Origin: Ensifer adhaerens
GTDB lineage: Bacteria > Pseudomonadota > Alphaproteobacteria > Rhizobiales > Rhizobiaceae
Assembly (NCBI GenBank): GCA_900215285.1
Contig: OCMG01000003.1
Coordinates: 1 to 64,000 of the forward strand
Direction of reading: 5' to 3'
DNA length: 64,000 nt
Positions 35,222-43,847 of this stretch are shown here, one piece after another; positions within the stretch are counted from its first letter, which is position 1, and every line of letters starts with the position of its first letter. The notes below the pieces were generated by a model. The model saw only the letters and a program-made list of their open reading frames with translations, searched no databases and was not told the origin of the DNA. The translations under genes were made by a program, and so were the position numbers.

Positions 35222-35993
35222 CGTCTGCTCCCTTGCTCATGGCCGGGAAGGCGAGTTTCTGAACCGAGGTGAGGGCGATGCCAATCAGCCAGCCGATCGC
35301 GCCGATCCAGATCAGGTAAGCGAACATTTCGGCCGGCCGCAAGGACTGCTGCGCCATCATGATGCCGTAGCCGAGGCCGAGCGGATTGGCCGTGATCTCC
35401 ACCGTGACGGCGACGACCAGCGAGTAGCCGGCTGCAAGCCGCAGCGAGACGAAGAGATGCGGCAGGATCGCCGGCAGGACGATCTTGGAAAGCCGCGCAC
35501 CGAAGCCGAGTTGTAGCAGTCTCGAGACTTCGAGAAGCTGCGGTTCAATCTCCTTCACCGCGGCGCGGGCCAGCACCACGGCCGGCCAGAGCATGCCGAG
35601 CACAATGATGACGATTTCCATTTCGATGCCGAAGCCGAGGATCATCATGACGATGGGAATGAGGGCGACGACGGGAATGGGGCGCAAAAGCTCGATCGTC
35701 ATATCGAGCGCGTCGTCAGCGATTGAAAAGATCCCTAGAAAGATGCCGAGCGCCGAACCGGCGGCGACGCCGATGAGGCAGCCGGCCGCTGCAGCTTTCA
35801 GTGTTTCCAGCGTGGCTGCCAGCAGCGTTCCATCGAAGAGGACGGTAAAGAGGGCGGAGACGATGGCTGCCGGGCTCGCCAGCGTATCGCTGTCGAGATG
35901 CGTAGCGGTCGCGGCAACCTGCGCCACGACGATGATCGCCACCGGCAGGATCGCGCCACGCCAGGCGCCGGCAAATTTTCGCCCCGCTGTCAT
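35202..35993 (-). CDS. Tau/Ssu-type ABC transporter permease (second)
   Basis: The protein has 263 aa with several hydrophobic spans and the EAA-like loop LLEVSRLLQLGFGARLSKIVLPAILPHLFVSLRLA. It overlaps the ATPase gene upstream by 4 bp and the other permease downstream by 20 bp, so all three are translationally coupled. It is the second membrane subunit of this importer. Confidence 0.85.
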   Translation of the reverse strand: MTAGRKFAGAWRGAILPVAIIVVAQVAATATHLDSDTLASPAAIVSALFTVLFDGTLLAATLETLKAAAAGCLIGVAAGSALGIFLGIFSIADDALDMTIELLRPIPVVALIPIVMMILGFGIEMEIVIIVLGMLWPAVVLARAAVKEIEPQLLEVSRLLQLGFGARLSKIVLPAILPHLFVSLRLAAGYSLVVAVTVEITANPLGLGYGIMMAQQSLRPAEMFAYLIWIGAIGWLIGIALTSVQKLAFPAMSKGADDAILSP

Positions 35994-36793
35994 TGGTGGT
36001 CGTCCTTGATGAGATCGTAGAGATCACGGCGTAGCCGCAGGAATTCGGGGGCCTCGCGGGAGGCGAGTTGGTCGCGGGGGCGGGCGAGCTTCACGTCGAC
36101 GATACGCCCGATGCGCCCCGGATTGGGTTGGAGGCAGATGATGCGGTCGCCGATATAGATCGCTTCCTCGAGATCGTGGGTGACGAAGACCATGGTGGCC
36201 CCGGTGGCGGACACAAGCCCCAGAACCTCGTCTTGCAGCGCTTGCCGGGTCATGGCGTCGAGCGCGCCAAAGGGTTCGTCCATCAGGAGGACCGAAGGCT
36301 CCTGCGCGAGGCAGCGGGCGATCTGCAGCCGCTGCTGCATGCCGCCGGACATTTCGCGCGGATATTTGTCGGCATGGGCCGCAAGGCCGATCTTTTGCAG
36401 AAGGTCGCGCACGATGGCCGGACGTTCGGCGCGGGGGCAGCCGCGCGCTTCCAGCGCCAGCGCGACATTGGCAGCCGCCGTGCGCCAAGGGAGGAGCGCC
36501 TTGCCGTAATCCTGAAACACCAGGGCCGCCGAACGGCGCGGCCCCGTCATCGGCGTGCCGTCAAGCTCGACGGTGCCGGACGTGGCAGGCACGAGCCCTG
36601 AAATCATGCGCAGGAGCGTAGTTTTGCCGCAACCCGAAGGTCCGATGATGGAAACGGTTTCGCCGGCGCGGATATCGAGACTGATGCCGCCGATAATCTG
36701 CAGGCGGCCATAGGAGAGCGTGACGTTGTCGATGCGGATGCGCGGTCTTCCCGCAGCCTGTCCCGCCTGTTGAATGATAGGGTTGGCACTCAT
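35990..36793 (-). CDS. Tau/Ssu-type ABC transporter ATP-binding protein
   Basis: The protein has 267 aa from ATG 36793, chosen because GGCGGCGGAGACGTGAG precedes it. Walker A is GPSGCGKTT, the signature MSGGMQQRLQIARC, Walker B VLLMDEPFGALD and the switch His FVTHDLEEAI. It starts one base after the ThDP-enzyme stop. It energises the importer with the two permeases downstream and the binding protein at 38593-39528. Confidence 0.85.
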   Translation of the reverse strand: MSANPIIQQAGQAAGRPRIRIDNVTLSYGRLQIIGGISLDIRAGETVSIIGPSGCGKTTLLRMISGLVPATSGTVELDGTPMTGPRRSAALVFQDYGKALLPWRTAAANVALALEARGCPRAERPAIVRDLLQKIGLAAHADKYPREMSGGMQQRLQIARCLAQEPSVLLMDEPFGALDAMTRQALQDEVLGLVSATGATMVFVTHDLEEAIYIGDRIICLQPNPGRIGRIVDVKLARPRDQLASREAPEFLRLRRDLYDLIKDDHQ

Positions 36794-36794
36794 C

Positions 36795-38537
36795 TCACGT
36801 CTCCGCCGCCGCCTTGGCATGCGGGCCGCCCCTGCCTTTGGGGAAGCCATAGGCGTTCATCTTGCCGAAATAGGGCATGGCCGGATGCGGTTCAAAGCGG
36901 ACGCGGCAGTCGATCACCGAGGGGAGGCTGGAGGCGAGCGCGCGTTCCAGCGCCGGTGCAAGCTCCTCGACCCTCGTCACCACCTCGCCATAGCAGCCGA
37001 AGCCGCGGGCGATGGCGGCATAGTCGGTGCCGTCGAGGTCGACGCCGAAGGCGAAGTCGTAGGCCCGCTTCTGGCCGAGCTTGATCACGCCCCAGGAGGC
37101 ATTGTTGTGCACGACGTTGATGATCGGCAGATTGTAGCGGCGCGCGGTGTCGAGTTCGTTGAGGGTGAAGCCGAAAGCGCCGTCGCCGCAGATGTTGACG
37201 ACCGTCTTTTCGGGATGCAGCAGCTTGAGAGCCACCGCATAGGGTGTTCCAAAGCCGAGCTGGCACATGCCGGGTTCATGAAAGCGGGTACGCTCCTTCG
37301 AAACCGGGGTAAGGTCGTTGCTCCAGAAGGTGGTATGGCCGCCGTCATAGACGGCCAGCGAATTCTCGGGCAGCCATTTGCCGAGGGCATCGGCAAGACG
37401 CGCCGGATGCAGCACGGGTTCGCGGTCGGCGATCATGGCGTCCAGCTTGCCGCGATAGCCTGCATGGGCCTCGCGGGTTTGGGCAAGCCAGCCCAAGCGG
37501 TCCGGCATCTGGCGGTTGCCCAACGCGTCGACGATATCGTCCAGCGTCGCCGCCGCATCCGCCCATATACCCAGCGCATGCGGCGTGTTCGCGCCCAGGC
37601 TCATCGGGTCGATATTGACGTTGATCACCGCGGCGCCGTGATTGGTCAGCGCCCCCTGTTCGTCCCAGAGCCAGGAGGAAAAGCGGCAGCCGACGGCCAG
37701 CACGACGTCAGCCTGTTTCAGCGCCAGCGGAATGGCGTCGCCGCCAATGATGCCGCCCTGGCCGATGAAATATTCGCAATCGGAGGGCACCACGCCGATG
37801 CCCATCTGCGTGGCGATGGCAGGTGCCTTCATCAGTTCCATCAGCTCGCGGAACCGCTCGCCGCCGCCGGAAGAGACGACCCCGCCGCCTGCAATCAGCA
37901 CCGGCCTTTTCGCCGTTGCCAGCATTTCGGCGGCTTTGCCGATGGCGGTCTTGGCCGCCCGCGGCGGGTCCGTGGGCCGGTAGGCCTCCGGCGTGATGTC
38001 GAAATCCTTCTCGTCGAAATCGAAGACGGTGGTGAAGATTTCCTGGGGCACGTCGAGGTGTACGGGGCCGGGCCTGCCGGTCAGCGCCTGCCGAAAGGCT
38101 TCGCGCATCAGTTCGGGTATGCGGCGTCCGTCATGCACGACGGCGCTCCATTTCGTCAGCGTCGAAAGCAGGCCGTGGGTGTCGAGGTCCATAAACATGC
38201 CGCGGTTGGGGTAGGCGGCGGCATGATGGTTGTTCGATGTGATAAGCAGCAGCGGAAGGCTGTTGTTGAACGCAGAGCCGAGGCCGCTGACGAGATTGGA
38301 CGATCCCGGGCCCATTTCACCGAGCGCGACGCAGATCCTGCCAGATGCGGCGGCAATTGCCGCGCCCATCATAGGGCCTGCTGCCTCATGGCGCACGCCG
38401 ACATAGCGAATGGTCGGCTGCTGCGAAATCGCGTGGAGAAGGGCGTTGAGCTTGCCGCCGGCGATGCCAAAGACATAGGGCACGCTTTCGGTCACGAAGA
38501 GTCGGGCAAGCGCCTGCGCGCCAGTCATGGTAAGCAT
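36795..38537 (-). CDS. Thiamine-diphosphate-dependent enzyme (acetolactate synthase-like / 2-oxoacid decarboxylase type)
   Basis: The protein has 580 aa and three domains: an N-terminal pyrimidine-binding domain with the catalytic Glu in VRHEAAGPMMG, a central domain and a C-terminal diphosphate-binding domain with GDGAFGFTLNELDTARRYNLPIINVVHNN. The family covers acetolactate synthase, benzoylformate decarboxylase, oxalyl-CoA decarboxylase and others. No regulatory subunit gene is nearby, so biosynthetic acetolactate synthase is unlikely. Being placed between the binding protein and ATPase genes of one importer, it probably acts on the imported 2-oxo acid or related compound. The substrate cannot be named. 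Confidence 0.78.
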   Translation of the reverse strand: MLTMTGAQALARLFVTESVPYVFGIAGGKLNALLHAISQQPTIRYVGVRHEAAGPMMGAAIAAASGRICVALGEMGPGSSNLVSGLGSAFNNSLPLLLITSNNHHAAAYPNRGMFMDLDTHGLLSTLTKWSAVVHDGRRIPELMREAFRQALTGRPGPVHLDVPQEIFTTVFDFDEKDFDITPEAYRPTDPPRAAKTAIGKAAEMLATAKRPVLIAGGGVVSSGGGERFRELMELMKAPAIATQMGIGVVPSDCEYFIGQGGIIGGDAIPLALKQADVVLAVGCRFSSWLWDEQGALTNHGAAVINVNIDPMSLGANTPHALGIWADAAATLDDIVDALGNRQMPDRLGWLAQTREAHAGYRGKLDAMIADREPVLHPARLADALGKWLPENSLAVYDGGHTTFWSNDLTPVSKERTRFHEPGMCQLGFGTPYAVALKLLHPEKTVVNICGDGAFGFTLNELDTARRYNLPIINVVHNNASWGVIKLGQKRAYDFAFGVDLDGTDYAAIARGFGCYGEVVTRVEELAPALERALASSLPSVIDCRVRFEPHPAMPYFGKMNAYGFPKGRGGPHAKAAAET

Positions 38538-38592
38538 GTTTCACCTGCTGGAAATGGAATAGGCAGGCTCATGGGAGCCTGCCGGACTTTCA

Positions 38593-39528
38593 TCACTGGG
38601 CGATAAGGCCGGCGATATCGATCGGGTTCTTCAAAAGGCCCTCTTCGCGCATCGCCTTATCGAGATACTCCAGCGCATCTTTGTTTACTGGGGTCTTGCA
38701 ATCCGGCAATTCGATCTTGCTCAGGACTTCCATCGGCAGATGGGTGTACTTGGAGACGATCTCGCGGGTCTTGTCTGTGTCTTGCTTGCTGAAAGCTGCG
38801 GCCTGGTCCATGGCTGTGCGGAACGCCTTCAGTGCGTCGGGGTTCTTGGCCGCCCATTCGCGGGTGGTCACGAAGGTCGAGTAGGGGATACCTTCCGGCA
38901 AATCCTTCATGTAATAGAAGGCGACACTGCCCTTGGACAGCGCGACCGAGCGGCCGAGAAAGGGCTCGCCTGCAATGATGCCGTCGATGGTACCGCCCTT
39001 CAGCACGTCGGCGGTGTTGGGGATCGGAACCTCGATGAATGTCACCGACTTCTCCGCGATATTCTTCTGCTTCAGCCACTGGCGGAAGAGGATGTCGAGC
39101 GTGCCGCCGACGCTCGGCGTTCCGATCTTCTTGCCCTTGATGTCTTCCGGCGTGGGAATGCTGACGCCGTCATGAACAGCAAGGCCGACATTCTTTGCAG
39201 TGCGGAGGGACGAGACGCCGCAATTGGACACTGCCACGAGGTCGATGCCGCTATCGACGGCCTGTAGAAGCACGGTTGGCGAGACGGAGACGATCTGGTG
39301 GGTGCCGGCGACGAGCGAGGCGATCAGTGTCTGGTTTGAGCCGGTCGGCAGGAACTGCACGTCTAGGCCATTCCTTTCGAACATGCCCTGGTCCTTGGCG
39401 ATGAAGGCGGCTTCGACTTCGGCGATCGGCGGTGTGCCGACCGCGATCTTGGTTTCCGCCCAGGAATGGCTTGCGTAGCATGTGACGGCGGCCAGTGCGC
39501 AAGCTGCCAATAATGTCTTCTTAGACAT
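38593..39528 (-). CDS. Tau/Ssu/NitT-type ABC transporter substrate-binding protein
   Basis: The protein has 311 aa. The signal peptide MSKKTLLAACALAAVTCYASHSWA is cut after SWA. The mature part, ETKIAVGTPPIAEVEAAFIAKDQGMFERNGLDVQFL, and the GGTIDGIIAGEPFLGRS region are NMT1/SsuA-like. It is the first gene of the minus-strand operon 39528-33979 (binding protein, ThDP enzyme, ATPase, two permeases, HbpS-like) and is divergent from a LysR gene across 139 bp. Confidence 0.83.
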   Translation of the reverse strand: MSKKTLLAACALAAVTCYASHSWAETKIAVGTPPIAEVEAAFIAKDQGMFERNGLDVQFLPTGSNQTLIASLVAGTHQIVSVSPTVLLQAVDSGIDLVAVSNCGVSSLRTAKNVGLAVHDGVSIPTPEDIKGKKIGTPSVGGTLDILFRQWLKQKNIAEKSVTFIEVPIPNTADVLKGGTIDGIIAGEPFLGRSVALSKGSVAFYYMKDLPEGIPYSTFVTTREWAAKNPDALKAFRTAMDQAAAFSKQDTDKTREIVSKYTHLPMEVLSKIELPDCKTPVNKDALEYLDKAMREEGLLKNPIDIAGLIAQ

Positions 39529-39625
39529 GAACGTCCTCCCGTTTCTTGAAGCAGGGGCTCCTCAACCCGGTGCCGAGTATTGGGAGCAAACTGATAATCA
39601 TCAATAGACATGGGAGCAGTTCAGA

Positions 39626-39643
39626 TATAACCAAAAGATTATA
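39626..39643. promoter_or_regulatory. Candidate LysR-type binding site
   Basis: TATAA-N8-TTATA is an inverted repeat in the 139-bp gap between the divergent binding-protein and LysR genes, 25 bp before the LysR GTG. It contains a T-N11-A spacing, the minimal LysR box. Position fits autoregulation and control of the divergent operon. Confidence 0.5.
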
Positions 39644-39667
39644 GCTTGGGCCGTCGCGGAGGGCGCT

Positions 39668-40597
39668 GTGAATCTCAGGAAGTGGGAGTATTTTCTCAAG
39701 GTTGCGGAATTCGGCAACCTCTCGCGCGTAGCTGAAAAGCTCGATATCTCCCAGCCGGCGCTGAGCCGCCAGATCAGCGCGCTGGAGGAGGAGATCGGCG
39801 TGCCGCTTTTCATCCGCACCGGCCGCGGTCTGACGCTGACGCCGGCCGGGGAAACGTTCCGCGCCCGCGCCGAAACGGTGATGGAAGAGATCCTGCGCAT
39901 GCCGGAGGAGGTGGCTCTGGCCGCCAGCACGCCCTCGGGTAGCCTTGCCTTCGGCGCACCGCCCTTCATGGCGCGCATCCTGACCGGCGAACTCTGCGCC
40001 GGTTTCGCCCGCGAATATCCCAAGGTTCGCATGCGCGTGCGCGGCGCGCACTCGGTGCATCTGCGCGAGGCCATCTTCTTCCGCGACATCGATGTCGGCA
40101 TTCTGGCCGCGCCGGTGACGGAGCCGGATATCCGCACCGAGCCGCTCCTGCGCGAGCAGCTTTTCATCGTCGGGCCGCCGGGCGCGGGCTACGAGGTCAA
40201 CAAACCGGTGTCGCTTGCAAGCATCGCCGACCGCCCGCTAATCCTGACGCCACGCCCAGATGGGTTGCGGGCGCTTGTCGAGAACGGTTTTGCGGGCATC
40301 GGGCGCAGGACCAATGTCGCAATGGAAACCGAACATGCGCCGATGGACGAACTCATCCGCCGCGGCGTCGGCTTCACCATCCTGCCTGGCTGCGGCATGA
40401 TCAATTCGCCCCTACAGAACTTCAGCCGCGCGCCGATCGAGGGCATGACCGTCACCTGGCTTGTCGGCAGCCTCGGCACGCTGCGCGAGACGCTTTCAAT
40501 CGGCCGCTTCAAGGCCAAGCTGCGCGCCTCGGTCCAGCTTTCCACCAGCGACGGCCGTTGGCAGGCGACCTATCTGCCCGAGACGAGCGTGTTCTAG
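39668..40597 (+). CDS. LysR-family transcriptional regulator
   Basis: The protein has 309 aa. The N-terminal helix-turn-helix NLRKWEYFLKVAEFGNLSRVAEKLDISQPALSRQISALEEEIG is canonical, followed by a two-lobed effector domain. The start is GTG 39668, supported by GGAGGG 5-10 nt upstream. It is divergent from the ABC/ThDP operon and probably activates it in response to the imported compound. Confidence 0.86.
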   Translation: MNLRKWEYFLKVAEFGNLSRVAEKLDISQPALSRQISALEEEIGVPLFIRTGRGLTLTPAGETFRARAETVMEEILRMPEEVALAASTPSGSLAFGAPPFMARILTGELCAGFAREYPKVRMRVRGAHSVHLREAIFFRDIDVGILAAPVTEPDIRTEPLLREQLFIVGPPGAGYEVNKPVSLASIADRPLILTPRPDGLRALVENGFAGIGRRTNVAMETEHAPMDELIRRGVGFTILPGCGMINSPLQNFSRAPIEGMTVTWLVGSLGTLRETLSIGRFKAKLRASVQLSTSDGRWQATYLPETSVF

Positions 40598-40639
40598 GGA
40601 TCGGCGCGCTCAATACCTGTCATCCGGACGAGGTGGTGA

Positions 40640-40812
40640 TCACCATCGGCGGCCGGAAGCACCGGCTTTGGCGAGCGGTCGATCGGGACCGATGCCTCCG
40701 GCGAAATCGTCGGGGCTGTCGGCATATCGGGGGATATCGGCGGCAACGACGAGATCTGCGCCGTTGCAGGCTTCGAGGCCGCTGGATACCGGGCAGTTCC
40801 TGCAATGCCGTA
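40640..40812 (+). pseudogene. 3' remnant of a HbpS/GlcG-family gene
   Basis: In the frame ending at the TAA near 40812 the sequence reads TGFGERSIGTDASGEIV, then GAVGISGDIGGNDEICAVAGFEAAGYRAVPAMP. This closely parallels the C-terminus of the intact gene at 33979-34413 (GDIIGAVGISGDTGDNDEVCAIAGIEKAGFRAVPKM). Everything upstream of about 40640 is missing. It is a diverged paralogue or transferred copy that was cut by rearrangement. It occupies most of the 247-bp gap between the LysR and TRAP genes. Confidence 0.75.
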
Positions 40813-40844
40813 ATGTTTGGCGTCAGGGCATTGTGCTGGAATGC

Positions 40845-42146
40845 TCAGTAAAGCACGGATGGCAGCCAGAGCGCGATCTTCGGGAACAGCATCAGCAGCA
40901 AGATCAGGCCGAACGGAGCCAGAAGGAACGGAAGGATCGCGACATAGAGCTGCTTGATCTTGATCTCGGGTGACTGGGCCTGAATGATAAAGAGGTTCAT
41001 CCCGACGGGTGGATGGATCAGCCCGAGTTCGACGACGATCACCACGATGATGGAGAACCACACGGGATCGTAGCCAAGGCTCATGATGACCGGCAGGAAG
41101 ACCGGAACGGTGATCAGCACCATGCCGATCCCTTCCAGGAAGCAACCCATGATGATGTAGATGGCGATGATCAGCAGCATCACTGCCCAGGGTGCCAGAT
41201 GCATGGCCTGCGCGCCCGACAACAGGAGGTCGGGAAGGCGTGTCTGCACGATGAAATTAGCGAAGATCGTCGCGCCGATGATGATCGTGAAGAGAACGCC
41301 GCTGGTGAAGACGCTGGCCTTGAAGGCATCGTAGAGCCGCGCCCAGGTTAGTCTGCGGGCCAGGGCACCCAGGAGGATGGCGCCGAACGCACCGACGGCG
41401 GCGGCCTCATTCGGGCTGAACACGCCAGCGTAGATGCCGCCGATGGAGACCGTGAAGAGGATGAGGAACTGCCACGATTCCTTCAGCGCGAAGAGGCGTT
41501 CCTTCCACGGCGCGGGTGGATCACAGGGCGCCTTGTCTGCTTGGCGTGCCGACACGATCAGCGCGACCACGATATAGAGCAGCATCAGGAGAATGCCGGG
41601 GACGAGTGCCGCTGCAAAGAGCTGCGGCAGGGGCTGTTCCGCAATCGCCGAATAGATCACCAGGATGATCGATGGTGGAATGAGGATGCCGAGACTGCCG
41701 CCTGCAGCAACGGACGCGCCGGAAAGACCGTCGTCATAGCCCGCGTTGCGCATTTCGGGCAGTGAAATGCGGGTCATGGTGGCGGCGGTTGCCACGGACG
41801 AACCGCAGACAGCCCCGAAAGCGCCGGATGCGCCGATGGTCGCCACGGCCAGGCCGCCCGGTATGCCGGACAGGATCACGCGTGCCGCCTGGAAGAGCTC
41901 AGCCGAGAGGCGGCTGTTGGTTGCCACTTCACCCATGAGGATAAAGAGCGGGATGACAGAAAGACCGTAGTTCGAGACGGTGTCGAAGGCGCCGGTTCCG
42001 GTAATCGATGCCGCAGCGTCAAAGTTGGAGAGGATGGTATTGCCGGCAACTCCGCAGATGAGCAGCGCGATCCAGACCGGGATGCGCACGAACAGGATTG
42101 CAAACAGAAACAGGACAGCCAGAAGGCCGATGAGGGAAGCGCTCAT
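40845..42146 (-). CDS. TRAP transporter large membrane subunit (DctM-type)
   Basis: The protein has 433 aa and about 12 hydrophobic spans, normal for DctM. Recognisable regions include NSRLSAELFQAARVILSGIPGG, FGAVCGSSVATAATM and GGSLGILIPPSIILVIY. It forms the ion-driven translocation pore with the small subunit upstream, whose stop overlaps its start (ATGA). TRAP systems usually import carboxylates; here the neighbours suggest an aromatic acid. Confidence 0.88.
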   Translation of the reverse strand: MSASLIGLLAVLFLFAILFVRIPVWIALLICGVAGNTILSNFDAAASITGTGAFDTVSNYGLSVIPLFILMGEVATNSRLSAELFQAARVILSGIPGGLAVATIGASGAFGAVCGSSVATAATMTRISLPEMRNAGYDDGLSGASVAAGGSLGILIPPSIILVIYSAIAEQPLPQLFAAALVPGILLMLLYIVVALIVSARQADKAPCDPPAPWKERLFALKESWQFLILFTVSIGGIYAGVFSPNEAAAVGAFGAILLGALARRLTWARLYDAFKASVFTSGVLFTIIIGATIFANFIVQTRLPDLLLSGAQAMHLAPWAVMLLIIAIYIIMGCFLEGIGMVLITVPVFLPVIMSLGYDPVWFSIIVVIVVELGLIHPPVGMNLFIIQAQSPEIKIKQLYVAILPFLLAPFGLILLLMLFPKIALWLPSVLY

Positions 42147-42661
42147 AATACACTATCCTGACCGGCCTGCGAGGACGCCGTTGCGTCGGGCCAGATGACT
42201 GCGGCCGCGGCCGAGAGAATGCTGTTGAGGACACCGAAGAGCGCGAAGCTCCAGACGATCCAGACGGGGAAGCCGAATTCCGGTTTGACATCACCATAGA
42301 TATAGGCGTCATGGGCCGGCTTCAGCATCGCCCAGAAGATGAAGCAAAGGATGACAATGCCTGCAGTATTGGCGATCATTTTCATGACCTTGACGGCCCT
42401 GGGGCTGACAAGACCGTCGATGAGGTCGATCACCACCGGCTGCCCTTCGAAAATGACGGCAGGCAAGGCCAGGTAGACACTGATCGTCAGGCAAATCTCC
42501 ACCAGGTCATAGGCACCCACGATGGGCGCGTTGAACATATAGCGCATGAAGACATTTGCAACCGTAATCCCCATCATGACGACGAGCGACAGGATGGCAA
42601 TGATCAGGAGCAATAGGAAATAGCGCTCCAGCAGGCGCACAATCGCCGGTGACTTTTGCAT
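42143..42661 (-). CDS. TRAP transporter small membrane subunit (DctQ-type)
   Basis: The protein has 172 aa with four hydrophobic spans, as expected for DctQ. The first span, LLLLIIAILSLVVMMGITVANVFMRYMF, and the FEGQPVVIDLID loop are characteristic. It lies between the binding-protein gene and the large-subunit gene. Confidence 0.84.
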   Translation of the reverse strand: MQKSPAIVRLLERYFLLLLIIAILSLVVMMGITVANVFMRYMFNAPIVGAYDLVEICLTISVYLALPAVIFEGQPVVIDLIDGLVSPRAVKVMKMIANTAGIVILCFIFWAMLKPAHDAYIYGDVKPEFGFPVWIVWSFALFGVLNSILSAAAAVIWPDATASSQAGQDSVL

Positions 42662-42724
42662 GATTTAATTCCCGTGGAAGACATCGACTGGGCCGTGTCG
42701 GTGTCCGACACGGCCCACACCAAG

Positions 42725-43726
42725 TCATTTCGTGTAAGCTGCGAGGAACGCGCTTCCGGGCTTGCCAGCGGCATCGACCGCCGACACCGCCTTGGTGACG
42801 ATGGGCTCGACCGCCTTCTTGAACGGTGCCAGCTGATCGTCGGTCAGGGTCGTGATCTCGACCTTGTTGTCGATCATATATTGACGGCCTTCCGCTTCGC
42901 TGGCATCCCAGAGCTTGCCGAAGGTGGCGGCACGATCCGGGCCCGTCGTCTCTTCGATCAGCTTCTGGTCCTCCTTGCTCAGTCCGTCGAACGTTGCCTT
43001 GTTCATCACCAGGGCAAAGGTGGCAGACGCCAGACCCGGTTCAAGCGAATGCTTGGCGACAGAGCCGATATTGAACGACTTGGTTGCCTCATAGGGGAAC
43101 ATGGCGCCGTCGGCGATGCCTTTGGAAAGCGAATCCACGGTTTCCGCCGGCGGGATCGGCAGTGGCGCCGCGCCGAAGGCTGTCAGCATGTCCTTGAAGA
43201 CAGTGCCGGCGTAACGCACGCGAAGGCCCTTGATATCGTCGACGCTCTTGATCTCCTTTTTTGTCGTGTGGAGCTTCAAGGGCGGCGTCACGGCCATCCA
43301 GAGGATCTTGGTGTTGGGATGCTCCGCGGCGAGATATTCGGGCGCCAGTTCCGTCAGCCGCTTCGACATGATCTCGCTGGTCTTGCCGGCCGACGGGAAG
43401 GTCAGCGGCAGACCGGCGATTTCGGTCACCGGAAAACGGCCGGGGGTGGCGCTGTGCAGGACGATCGCGATGTCAACGATCTTGTTGGCGGCCATTTCGA
43501 ACTGACGGTTCGGCGGGCCAAGCTGACCGGCCGGGAAGATTTCAAGGTTGAGCTCCCCCTTGGATTTCTCCTTCAGTTCGGCGCCCCAGGCCTCCAGTTC
43601 TTTCTGCCATGCATTGTTCGGTGGCAGGAAGCTCGAGACCTTCAGGGTCGTCTGCGCGACGGCCGGCGAAATTCCGACTGCCAAGACCGCAGCCGTCAGC
43701 ATGCTTCGAAGAATTCTAGTGTTCAT
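42725..43726 (-). CDS. TRAP transporter periplasmic binding protein (DctP-type)
   Basis: The protein has 333 aa. The signal peptide MNTRILRSMLTAAVLAVGISPAVA is cut after AVA. The mature part has the DctP features SFLPPNNAWQKELEAWGAELKEKSKGELN and the conserved carboxylate-binding Arg region DDIKGLRVRYAGT. GAGGAGGAACC precedes the ATG. It is the first gene of the TRAP set and follows the FAH-family gene after 121 bp that hold an inverted repeat. Confidence 0.86.
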   Translation of the reverse strand: MNTRILRSMLTAAVLAVGISPAVAQTTLKVSSFLPPNNAWQKELEAWGAELKEKSKGELNLEIFPAGQLGPPNRQFEMAANKIVDIAIVLHSATPGRFPVTEIAGLPLTFPSAGKTSEIMSKRLTELAPEYLAAEHPNTKILWMAVTPPLKLHTTKKEIKSVDDIKGLRVRYAGTVFKDMLTAFGAAPLPIPPAETVDSLSKGIADGAMFPYEATKSFNIGSVAKHSLEPGLASATFALVMNKATFDGLSKEDQKLIEETTGPDRAATFGKLWDASEAEGRQYMIDNKVEITTLTDDQLAPFKKAVEPIVTKAVSAVDAAGKPGSAFLAAYTK

Positions 43727-43746
43727 TGGTTCCTCCTCTATTCATG

Positions 43747-43761
43747 AACGAAACGTTCGTT
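43747..43761. promoter_or_regulatory. Inverted repeat upstream of the TRAP binding-protein gene
   Basis: AACGAA-ACG-TTCGTT has perfect 6-bp arms 20 bp upstream of the dctP-type ATG (minus strand). It resembles IclR-type half-sites, but no IclR gene is present in the window; it may instead be bound by a local GntR protein or be an internal promoter element. Confidence 0.4.
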
Positions 43762-43847
43762 GTCGCTCGCGGGACCCGTGCCAGTGTATTTTCGACGCAA
43801 ATCCCGCAGCTTCCTCACCACCCCTCAAAGGTCCGGCAGCTCAAGGA

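Noticed and set aside
36774..38606. A 610-codon plus-strand open frame opposite the ThDP enzyme
   Set aside because: The minus-strand frame has all ThDP motifs and fits the operon; the antisense frame has no domain or ribosome-binding site.
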